From NCBI RefSeq assembly GCF_937997535.1, contig NZ_CALKTT010000091.1, forward strand, positions 1 to 31,001: a stretch of 31,001 nucleotides of DNA, read 5' to 3'. Below, piece by piece: positions 16,807 through 24,051 of this stretch. The stretch is from an uncultured Campylobacter sp. (GTDB lineage: Bacteria; Campylobacterota; Campylobacteria; Campylobacterales; Campylobacteraceae). The stretch's first letter is position 1. Every line of letters starts with the position of its first letter. The notes below the pieces were generated by a model. That model worked only from the letters and a program-made list of their open reading frames with translations. It was not told where the DNA came from and did not search any database. A program made the translations under genes and the position numbers.

Positions 16807-18834
16807 TTGGACGCTCTAGCTAAGCTAAACACCGAACAATACGCCGCCGCAACCGCTCCTGCGGGACACAATCTAGTAATCGCAAGCGCAGGCACGGGCA
16901 AAACCAGCACCATCGTCGCGCGCATCGCTCATCTGCTAAATCTCGGCACGAGCCCTAGAAAAATTTTGCTTCTTACATTTACGAATAAGGCCGCGAGCGA
17001 GATGATAGCGAGGCTGCAGCGGCATTTTGATAAAAAAATCACCTCCGCAATCGTCGCGGGCACCTTCCACGCCGTATCCTACGCCCTACTTCGCGAGCTC
17101 GGTAAAGGCGTGATCCTAAAGCAGCCCGCCGAGCTAAAAACCCTGCTAAAAAGCCTCGTAGAAAAGCGCAAATTTTATCATGTAAGCGACGCGCGCCCCT
17201 ACGGCGGGACCTATCTGTACGACGTGTACTCGCTGTATCAAAACAAGGAGATGAGCGCGGATTTTGAGACGTGGCTTAGCAAAAACTACGAGGATCAGGC
17301 GGAATTTGCCGAAATTTACGCAGATATTTTGCGCGAGTTTGAAGAGGAAAAGGCGAAATTTAACTACGCCGATTTCAACGACGTTTTGCTAAAGATGCGC
17401 CATGAGCTGCGAAAGGGCGCTCCGCTGCGATTTGATGAAATTTTAGTGGACGAGTATCAGGACACGAACTCGCTGCAAGGAAGCCTAATCGATGCTTTCG
17501 CGACGAAAAGCCTTTTTTGCGTCGGCGATTTCGATCAGAGTATCTACGCTTTCAACGGCGCGAATATCGACATCATCGGCAGCTTCGGCAAGCGCTTTGC
17601 GGACGCTAAAATTTACGCGCTAAATATCAACTACCGCTCAAGCTCGGCGATTTTGGCGCTTGCAAACCGCGTCATCGCGAACAATCCGCGCCTTTACGAA
17701 AAGAAGCTGATCGTGGGCCGCGAGGGAAAATTTAGCGCGCCTAAGCTGCATGTTTACGACGATACGGCGGCGCAATACGCCCACGTAGCCGCGCAGATCG
17801 CGCAAAGCACCACCCCACGCGAAAAGATCGCCGTCATCTTTCGCAATAATTCCAGCGCCGACGGCGTCGAGGTCGCGCTTAAGGAGCTCGGTATCGGCGC
17901 GAAGCGAAAAGGCGGCGTGAGCTTTTTTGAAAGCCGCGAGATCAAGGCCTTTACGGACATCTTCGCGATGATAATAAACCCCAAAGATATGATGGCATTT
18001 ATGAGCACGTGCGAATACGCAAGAGGCGTCGGCAGCGCGCTGAGCAAGGAGCTTTTCGACGCGCTAATCGCGCTTGGACACGGAAGCATCCACGCAGGGC
18101 TTTTGCGTCCCGACGAGAGCGTTAAAATTTTTGAAAAAAAGAGGAAAAACTACCAGCTCGGGCTTTTTGACGATGTCGATATAATCGGCTCGGCATCGCG
18201 CTTTGAAGCTTTGGAATTTGACGAGTTTTTTCGCTCGCATCCGGTTCTAAAACACAATAAAATTACCGAGGGCGGCGCCGTATTTTTGCACGAAATTTAT
18301 AAAATTTTTAAAAAAAGCGGCTCCGCTGCGAGGTCCGCTACGCTCATCTCGCATATCAAAGACTCGCGCCTTTTTGCGCTCGTGGCGGATTTTATCGCGA
18401 CGAAACGCGCGACGCTAAAAAACGGCAAGATAGACGATGAGCGCAAAAAGGACGAGACCGCTCGCATCTACGATAAATGCGGCATTTTAGAGCAGATTGC
18501 TAGTAAATACGCGGATCCGCAGAGTTTTTATAACTTCATAACCCTAGGCGCAAAGGAGATGAGCGAGGGCGAGGGGGTAAATCTGCTCAGCGTGCACGCA
18601 AGCAAGGGGCTTGAGTTTTGCAGCGTCTATCTCATCGATCTGGCGCAAAACCGCTTCCCGAACCTCAAGCTAATGGCGATGGGCGGCAGTCTGGAGGAGG
18701 AGCGGCGGCTATTTTACGTGGCGGTCACCAGAGCGCGCGACGAGCTGGTGCTAAGCTACGCGAAATTTGATAAGATCAGAAAGATTAATTACGAGCCGAG
18801 CTACTTTTTAAGGGAAGCGGGGCTGGTGAAGTAA
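16807..18834 (+). CDS. uvrD: UvrD/Rep/PcrA-family superfamily 1 DNA helicase
   Basis: I chose the TTG at 16807, 6 nt after AAAGGA, rather than the in-frame ATG at 16780 that lies inside the -10 box. The product is 675 residues, the usual size. Helicase motifs are clear: Walker A SAGTGKTST with K32, TFTNKAASEM (motif Ia), Walker B LVDEYQDT with D215/E216, VGDFDQSIYAFNGA (motif III), NYRSS (motif IV), LLSVHASKGLEF (motif V) and VAVTRARDEL with R642 (motif VI). It should be a 3'-5' DNA translocase acting in mismatch or nucleotide-excision repair and replication restart. Campylobacters carry such a gene annotated uvrD. Rep and UvrD cannot be separated by eye. It is transcribed away from pbpC, with 68 bp between the two start codons. 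Confidence 0.93.
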   Translation: MDALAKLNTEQYAAATAPAGHNLVIASAGTGKTSTIVARIAHLLNLGTSPRKILLLTFTNKAASEMIARLQRHFDKKITSAIVAGTFHAVSYALLRELGKGVILKQPAELKTLLKSLVEKRKFYHVSDARPYGGTYLYDVYSLYQNKEMSADFETWLSKNYEDQAEFAEIYADILREFEEEKAKFNYADFNDVLLKMRHELRKGAPLRFDEILVDEYQDTNSLQGSLIDAFATKSLFCVGDFDQSIYAFNGANIDIIGSFGKRFADAKIYALNINYRSSSAILALANRVIANNPRLYEKKLIVGREGKFSAPKLHVYDDTAAQYAHVAAQIAQSTTPREKIAVIFRNNSSADGVEVALKELGIGAKRKGGVSFFESREIKAFTDIFAMIINPKDMMAFMSTCEYARGVGSALSKELFDALIALGHGSIHAGLLRPDESVKIFEKKRKNYQLGLFDDVDIIGSASRFEALEFDEFFRSHPVLKHNKITEGGAVFLHEIYKIFKKSGSAARSATLISHIKDSRLFALVADFIATKRATLKNGKIDDERKKDETARIYDKCGILEQIASKYADPQSFYNFITLGAKEMSEGEGVNLLSVHASKGLEFCSVYLIDLAQNRFPNLKLMAMGGSLEEERRLFYVAVTRARDELVLSYAKFDKIRKINYEPSYFLREAGLVK

Positions 18835-19400
18835 GCAAATTTTGCTCGCTAAATTTTAAATTTCATTTTAGCGCGGGCGGATCATTTGAGTAAGAATTTT
18901 ACTCCTCGCGTACGTCTGGTGCGCCGCCCTGCTTCTTTAACGGATTGCTGAAGTAAGAATTTTGCCGTGCGATTTTTGTAAATTTTACGATTTGTAAATT
19001 TTTGCAGCGCGGACGTTATGCGATATTTTGTAAGGACTAAAATTTGAAATTTCGATTACGCTCCGCCGTGTTCTATACATCGCAGAGCTCAAATTTTATT
19101 TAATAAATTCCAAAATACCGCAAATTCCACGACGAGTTAAAATTTTAAAGCGCATCAAATTTACGGCGCTGCGAAATTTAAAATTTAACTACGTATTGCG
19201 CGCGCCATAAAAATACGCGCCCTGCCAAATTTATTGCTGCGACGGAATTCCACGCTGCAATAACCCGCATATTTGATAAATAGATTTTGCGTCGCGTAAA
19301 ATTCCATTGCCGGTAAAGTTTACTGCCGATCAATTTATCGCCGCATAAAATACTATCCCGCGCAAATTTGACGCAGCGCAAAGTCCTTTGCCGCGTAATT
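18835..19400. other. Gene-free spacer with AAATTT-type repeats
   Basis: No coding sequence with a ribosome binding site or family likeness was found. There is a small inverted repeat GAGTAA-N5-TTACTC at 18888-18904, without a T tract and so not a clear terminator, and repeated AAATTT, AAATTTTAAA and GCGG fragments, for example TTTAAAATTT near 19175-19190. Confidence 0.5.
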
Positions 19401-20069
19401 TCACATCGTATTAAACACCCTATCTCCCGCGTCTCCGAGGCCCGGCACGATATATTTTTGCTCGTTTAGTCTCTCGTCGACCGCCGCGGTAAAAACCTCG
19501 ACCTGCGGGTAGATCTCGCTAAATCTATGAAGCCCCTCGGGCGCTGCGATAATGGAGATAAATTTGATCTTTTTGACGCCGTTTTTCAGCAGAAATTTCA
19601 CCGCATCGATCGCCGTACCGCCGGTCGCAAACATCGGATCGATGATGATTGCGGTGCGCTCTGCGGCGTCGGTGGGCAGTTTGGCGTAAAAAAACTCCGC
19701 CTGCGCAGTCTTTTCGTCGCGCTGAAAGCCTAAAAATCCCACGCTAGCATCGGGCATGAGCTTAAATACGCTATCCAGCATCCCCAGCGCGGCGCGCAAA
19801 ATCGGGCAGATCATGATCTTCGTGGCGAGCTTATACGCGCTGGTTTGCGCCACGGGCGTATGCACGCTCACCTCCCGCAGCGCCAGATCGCGCGTCGCCT
19901 CAAACATCATCAGGTAGCTGATCTCATCGACGAGCATGCGAAACTGAAACGGATCGGTCCCTCTATCGCGCAGGATCGTGAGCTTATGCTCGATCAGCGG
20001 GTGCTTGATCAGCCTCACGTTAGGCAGCTCGCACGCGGTTTGGTACGTACATTTTTGGCTTTGGCTCAT
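19401..20069 (-). CDS. upp: Uracil phosphoribosyltransferase
   Basis: This 222-residue enzyme makes UMP from uracil and PRPP in pyrimidine salvage. The PRPP loop IDPMFATGGTA is at 143-152 and the C-terminal uracil-binding region YIVPGLGDAGDR at 206-217. PILRAALGM and GFQRDEKT are further family marks. The length is slightly above the usual ~208 because of an N-terminal MSQSQKCTYQTACELP segment. The start ATG has a strong AAGGAGAG ribosome binding site 5 nt upstream. It stands alone, with spacers over 500 bp on both sides. Confidence 0.97.
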   Translation of the reverse strand: MSQSQKCTYQTACELPNVRLIKHPLIEHKLTILRDRGTDPFQFRMLVDEISYLMMFEATRDLALREVSVHTPVAQTSAYKLATKIMICPILRAALGMLDSVFKLMPDASVGFLGFQRDEKTAQAEFFYAKLPTDAAERTAIIIDPMFATGGTAIDAVKFLLKNGVKKIKFISIIAAPEGLHRFSEIYPQVEVFTAAVDERLNEQKYIVPGLGDAGDRVFNTM

Positions 20070-20620
20070 TTTCTCTCCTTAAATTTACTGAATTTTGCGC
20101 CCTCTTGGGCATTTTAATTATCTATTTTGATGCGAACTCCAGTGCCGTGGCGCTAAAATTTTGCCGATAACGGCGGCACGACTTTAAATTTAAAGCGTCT
20201 TTGCCTACGACGCGTGTATCTCGACGTTTAAATTTAACTCGGCGGCTCGCTTTTAATTTAGCGCTTTTAAAAACGCAGCGCTTTAAATTTTGCCCGCTCG
20301 CGTCGCCTCTAATTTAGCCGCTATTTAAACAGGGCGCGCTTTCTATCGGCACGCTGGCGCTACTTTTCGGCGGGCGCTTGCGGCGTAAATTTCATCTGCG
20401 AAATTATCGTCTGAGGCGGCTTTAAATTTACTTAATGCTCTCGCTCGTGAGCCAAATTTTAAAATTCCCAGCTATCTTGCGCGCCGATAAAATTTTAATT
20501 TCATAGATGCGGGCGCTGTGCAAGCAAGCTAAATAAACCGAGCGCGTATCTTTTAAATTTAACTCGCCGCAAGTTGTTAAATTTGCCGTACCGAAGCGAT
20601 CAAATTTAACCGCAAAGCCC
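20070..20620. other. Gene-free spacer, AAATTT repeats interleaved with GCGG-rich DNA
   Basis: I see no gene. The stretch alternates TTTAAATTTAA-type elements with short GC-rich words about every 30-50 bp. A weak hairpin GCCC-TCTT-GGGC followed by ATTTTAATT lies at 20099-20115. Confidence 0.5.
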
Positions 20621-21214
20621 CTACTCCTTTACCACGCGCAGGAACGAATACACGTCCTGCACCCCGGGCGCGTGCGTCGCATACCAGATCGCATGTTTTT
20701 CGTGCTCGATGTCCGTTACTACGCCGCTAAATACCACGTCGCAGCCCACGATCGCCACGCGCACCGCAGTGCCCGAAACGTCGGTGTCGGAAAAGAGATT
20801 TTTCTTTAAATTTGTAAAAATTTCAAACGAATTGCACGGATATTCGGGCTTTTTGACGCGCAGATAGGTATGCACGCGCCGCACGCCTTCGGTTTCATGC
20901 GCCAAAGCAAGCAGCGGCTCGCGCATCGCCTCACTCTCAAGCAGCCCAATGAGATAGACCTCGCCGTAAAAGCACTCGACCTCCAAATCCCAGCTGCTAA
21001 GGCCTTTGGTAAATAGAATTTTGCTTTGGATTTTAGTCTGGATGAGCTTGTCGCTAGCGACCTCGCTGACGCTGCGGCGGTCGCGCGCTACGGAGTAGAT
21101 GTCATATACGCTAAGCGCGTTGCCAGCGGGCGCCAGCGGAGCCGCGCACGAGCTAAATAGCGCCGCGCAAGAGAGCAAAAACACCGACAAAAATGCCAGA
21201 AACAAAACCCTCAA
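20621..21214 (-). CDS. BON-domain lipoprotein
   Basis: The start is a TTG at 21214, 5 nt after GGAG. The 197-residue protein begins with a lipoprotein-type signal (MRVLFLAFLSVFLLSC); the lipid-modified cysteine could be C16 or C23 (FSSC), the first fitting the lipobox better. Two BON-like domains follow, about residues 48-115 (DKLIQTKIQSKILF, EVECFYGEVYLIGLL) and 120-195 (VRVAIVGCDVVFSGVV, VQDVYSFLRV). BON proteins such as OsmY and DolP bind phospholipid and support outer-membrane integrity; the two-domain, lipid-anchored layout resembles DolP. Function here is inferred from family only. Confidence 0.85.
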   Translation of the reverse strand: MRVLFLAFLSVFLLSCAALFSSCAAPLAPAGNALSVYDIYSVARDRRSVSEVASDKLIQTKIQSKILFTKGLSSWDLEVECFYGEVYLIGLLESEAMREPLLALAHETEGVRRVHTYLRVKKPEYPCNSFEIFTNLKKNLFSDTDVSGTAVRVAIVGCDVVFSGVVTDIEHEKHAIWYATHAPGVQDVYSFLRVVKE

Positions 21215-21601
21215 ACCCTCTCCAATCTCGTTTAATTTCTAATTGTCTCAAGCCGCTGCCCGCGCCGCTTTTTAAATTTAGCCCCGCAGGCGCCGTTTTG
21301 CAGCAGCATGAAATTTTACGGCGCGAAATTTCACGGCTTAAAATTCCAAACCGCGCGCCGCAAAATTTTACAATATAAATTTTAAAATTTACGTTGTAAT
21401 TCGCACAGCTTGCAGAATTTTGCGCTTTTGCCACGGCGGAATTTCGCGCGCAGTATTCGTCGCCGTAAAATTCTACGCGGCTAAATTTCATTGCAAATTT
21501 GCCGCTGCGAAATTTTGCAGGGTAAAATTTCTCGCGGCGGAATTCGCTTCTGTAAAATTTTATATTTCAAAACCCGCGCCCAAAATTTCGCCCGCCCGCG
21601 G
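21215..21601. repeat. Spacer packed with degenerate AAATTT/GCGGCG repeats
   Basis: Between about 21305 and 21575, near-repeats such as GAAATTTTACGGCG, GAAATTTCACGGC, GCGGAATTTCGCGC, GTAAAATTCTACGCGG and GTAAAATTTCTCGCGGCGG follow each other every 15-30 bp. Open frames cross this DNA on both strands but only translate the repeats. No gene is supported. Confidence 0.6.
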
Positions 21602-22375
21602 CTAATTCGTCGTAAGCCCGCCGTCTATCGCAAATATCGCGCCGCTGACCCACTTCGCCGCATCCGACGCCAAAAACACCGCCGCATCGCCGATGTCCTG
21701 CGCGCTACCGATTTTGCCAAGCGGATAGATATTTTTTACCATCTGTTCAAACGCCTCGCGCCCCTGCGGGCTAAGCGCGCTTAAATTTCGCTCAAACTGC
21801 GGCGTCAGCACGCTTCCGGGCGCTATGGCATTGACGCGAATGCCGAGTTTGCCGACCTCAAAGGCAAGCGATTTGGTGAAAGAATTTAGCGCGCCTTTGG
21901 TAATCGAATACGCCGTCGTGGTGCGCCCCACGAGCATTCGGTTCGCAAAATACGACGAGATATTGATCACGCAGCCCTTGCTAGCCGCAAGCGCGCCCAA
22001 AAGCCCCTGAGTAAGCAGATATGGCGCTTTGACGTTTAGGTTTAGATGAGCGTCCAGTAACGCTTCGTCGGTCGCCTCAAACGGTACAAATTTTCCTAAC
22101 CCGGCGTTATTTACTAGGATATCTATCTTAAGAGGTAGTGCTAAAATGCGCTCGCAAAGGCCTTTTATCGTTTTGCTTTGCGCCAAATCTGCCCTTGCGG
22201 CGTAAATTTTCACGCCGTAACCGCCCAATGCCTCCTGCGCGATTTTTAATTTCTCCTCGCTTCTGCCGAGCAGGATCAAATTTGCGCCCTCTTCGGCGAA
22301 ACACTTTGCGATGCCAAGCCCTATGCCGTCGCTTCCGCCCGTAATTACGGCTGTTTTGCCCTCTAATCGTTTCAT
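21602..22375 (-). CDS. Short-chain dehydrogenase/reductase (SDR family)
   Basis: This 257-residue protein has the classical SDR layout. The NAD(P)-binding TGGSDGIGLG is at 12-21, NNAG at 89-92, the catalytic serine in INISSYF (140/141), Y156 and K160 in YSITK, and the closing pattern VSGAIFAIDGG. R38 after the second strand (LLGRSEEK) favours NADP. It is a cytoplasmic oxidoreductase; the substrate cannot be told from sequence. It is not FabG by context, as no fatty acid synthesis genes are nearby. The start ATG follows GAAAGGA. Confidence 0.9.
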   Translation of the reverse strand: MKRLEGKTAVITGGSDGIGLGIAKCFAEEGANLILLGRSEEKLKIAQEALGGYGVKIYAARADLAQSKTIKGLCERILALPLKIDILVNNAGLGKFVPFEATDEALLDAHLNLNVKAPYLLTQGLLGALAASKGCVINISSYFANRMLVGRTTTAYSITKGALNSFTKSLAFEVGKLGIRVNAIAPGSVLTPQFERNLSALSPQGREAFEQMVKNIYPLGKIGSAQDIGDAAVFLASDAAKWVSGAIFAIDGGLTTN

Positions 22376-22387
22376 GCTTTTCCTTTC

Positions 22388-22630
22388 AATACGTAAATTT
22401 AGGTTCTAAAAATTTGAGCGAGATTTATGGATCTCGCAAACTTCGGAATTTTGCAGGCTTTGAAATTTTATTAACTTTAAAATTTCGCCCGCTTTAAAAT
22501 TTCGCGGCGAAGCGAAATTTCATCTATAAAATTTTACTAACTTTAAAATTCTACCGATAAAATTTCACGGCGGAATTCCATCACAAAGCTTGCGGCGGAA
22601 TTCCATCCGTCAAATTTCATCCGTAAATTC
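22388..22630. repeat. Cluster of short direct repeats between the SDR and FMN-protein genes
   Basis: GGCGGAATTCCATC occurs exactly at 22569-22582 and 22594-22607. TAACTTTAAAATT occurs twice (about 22470 and 22538), and at least eight AAATTT hexamers lie in the 240-bp stretch. The spacing is irregular and there is no CRISPR-like unit. Confidence 0.7.
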
Positions 22631-22652
22631 CACCCAAACTGCGCCGCTTGGC

Positions 22653-23021
22653 TTACAGCACCTGTTTTACGCTACTAGCCGTGATTTCAAGTAGCCTCGT
22701 AGCAAACGGAAATTTCGCCTTCGTTTCTTCAAACTCCGCACCGCTATCAATAAAACGCGCCGTGCCCTTCACTACAAAGCCACGCCCCGCTCCAAACCTG
22801 CCTGCTAGCTCCTTCGTTGCGACGCTAAGCTCGACGTTCGGATTAGCCTCCACGTTGCTTTGCGTCTTTTTCATACCCGCAGCGGGGATGAGGATGCGAT
22901 CACCCTTAATGACGAGATATCTGTTCCACGTATTGCTGATATGAGCCTCACCCTGCGCGCAGGTAGCGATACCCACGGCGCATTCATAATTCAAAATCTC
23001 CAAAAATTCCTTGCTAAACAT
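22653..23021 (-). CDS. Pyridoxamine 5'-phosphate oxidase-like FMN-binding split-barrel protein
   Basis: This small protein (122 residues) matches the short single-domain members of the family. The pattern LNYECAVGIATCAQGEAHISNTW, then YLVIKGDRILIPAAGMKKT and FVVKGTARFID, is that of an FMN-binding split barrel. These bind FMN as dimers; many reduce flavins, F420-like cofactors or haem, and the substrate here is unknown. It has an AAGGAGAG ribosome binding site 5 nt before the ATG, much like the one of upp. Confidence 0.82.
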   Translation of the reverse strand: MFSKEFLEILNYECAVGIATCAQGEAHISNTWNRYLVIKGDRILIPAAGMKKTQSNVEANPNVELSVATKELAGRFGAGRGFVVKGTARFIDSGAEFEETKAKFPFATRLLEITASSVKQVL

Positions 23022-23119
23022 TTTCTCTCCTTAAATTTACATTTTAAAGCTCGCGATTTTGGCTGACAAGCCCCGCGCGCAACTGAAATTTTAACTACCT
23101 CCGCCACTTTCCGCCGCGG

Positions 23120-23800
23120 TTAAATTTTATACTTCAAAAGCGCATCTTTTTCGGCTTTGCTTACGCGAAAGCTATCGCGGATCTTCGATATCGCCTTGTT
23201 TTGGATAAATTTAGCCGCCCGCTTGCTCTCCAAAAACGCAAGCGTGCTCTCGCGCTGCTTGATAAACATCTCCGCTATCGCCCACGCCGCGCCCATTTGC
23301 ACATAATACCGCTCGTCGCTTTCGGCGGCGCAAATTTCAAAAAACTCCTCGGGCGAGATCGCGCTCATATTTTGCATAAAATAAACGTAGAAAAATCGCC
23401 GCTCAAACTCGTCCGCGCCGTTTTTAGCCTGCTTTAGCAGCTCGTCAGCAAAAGCGGCGTCCCTGAATTTCGGAGCGAACATATCGCAAACCGCCCAATT
23501 AGGCATCGTTTTGATAAAATCGCTCGCAAGCGCAAATTTCGCCTCATCCTGCTTAAAAAGCATTATGAAAAAGCCCTTTAGCACAAACTCTTCGTGAAAG
23601 ACGGGCTCGTAATTTTGCAGCTTGCGCCGCGCTTCATCTGCTCCACCCAAAGCGGCGAAGCTTTTGCGAGCAAGCGCGCGAAGTGCTGGAGTGCGCACGC
23701 CCAAAATCTGCGGCGCGGGTATTAGGCGCTGCGAAAATTTCGCCAACTTCTCCTCGCTTAGCGCTCGCAGCTGCCCTAGCATATTTTCTCGTAAATCCAT
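23120..23800 (-). CDS. DNA alkylation repair family protein (AlkC/AlkD-type HEAT-like repeats)
   Basis: The 226-residue, helix-rich protein starts at an ATG after AAAGGA. LIPAPQILGVRTPALRALAR at 26-45 and NWAVCDMFAPKF at 101-112 match the DNA-alkylation-repair family, where the aspartate of the second motif lies near the active-site cleft. Members remove N3- and N7-alkylpurines by a HEAT-repeat glycosylase fold without base flipping. The closing FIQNKAISKIRDSFRVSKAEK is typical. Enzyme activity is inferred from family. Confidence 0.88.
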   Translation of the reverse strand: MDLRENMLGQLRALSEEKLAKFSQRLIPAPQILGVRTPALRALARKSFAALGGADEARRKLQNYEPVFHEEFVLKGFFIMLFKQDEAKFALASDFIKTMPNWAVCDMFAPKFRDAAFADELLKQAKNGADEFERRFFYVYFMQNMSAISPEEFFEICAAESDERYYVQMGAAWAIAEMFIKQRESTLAFLESKRAAKFIQNKAISKIRDSFRVSKAEKDALLKYKI

Positions 23801-24051
23801 AGCCTTCCTTTAAATTTTGATTTCAAATTTTAACTCGCCAAAACGTGCGCTGGTCGCGCCGCGGCGAAATTTAGCCGCACAGGGCTTTTATTTAAACAGA
23901 TCGCGCCGTATCCACTCAAACCAATCGCCTATCGGCTCGCGCCTATTTAAAATCGCTCGCCGCACCCGCTCAAAGTCTTTTGTCTAAAAATACGCCCTGT
24001 CAAATCGCGCAGTATGCCTCAGCGCAGAGCAAGCCGTGCCGTCAAAGCCGC
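23801..24051. other. Spacer with a short protein-like minus-strand reading
   Basis: The region holds no complete gene. On the minus strand 23888-23983 reads TKDFERVRRAILNRREPIGD and on to a stop, after an in-frame TAG at 23984-23986. It may be the last piece of a lost gene downstream of murF, or chance in DNA of coding-like composition. Confidence 0.3.

Noticed and set aside
19178..19381. Minus-strand open frame of 67 codons downstream of upp
   Set aside because: No ribosome binding site; built from AAATTT and GCG repeat words typical of the spacers.
20099..20115. Short hairpin GCCC-TCTT-GGGC followed by ATTTTAATT, considered as a terminator
   Set aside because: Only four base pairs and no gene on the plus strand ending nearby; on the minus strand it lies upstream of upp.
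21153..21491. Minus-strand open frame of 112 codons before the BON lipoprotein
   Set aside because: Its sequence is a translation of the AAATTT/GCGG repeats and it overlaps the start of the well-supported lipoprotein gene in another frame.
22388..22630. Repeat cluster considered as a CRISPR array
   Set aside because: Units are 13-14 bp, irregularly spaced and degenerate, with no regular spacers and no cas genes in the window.
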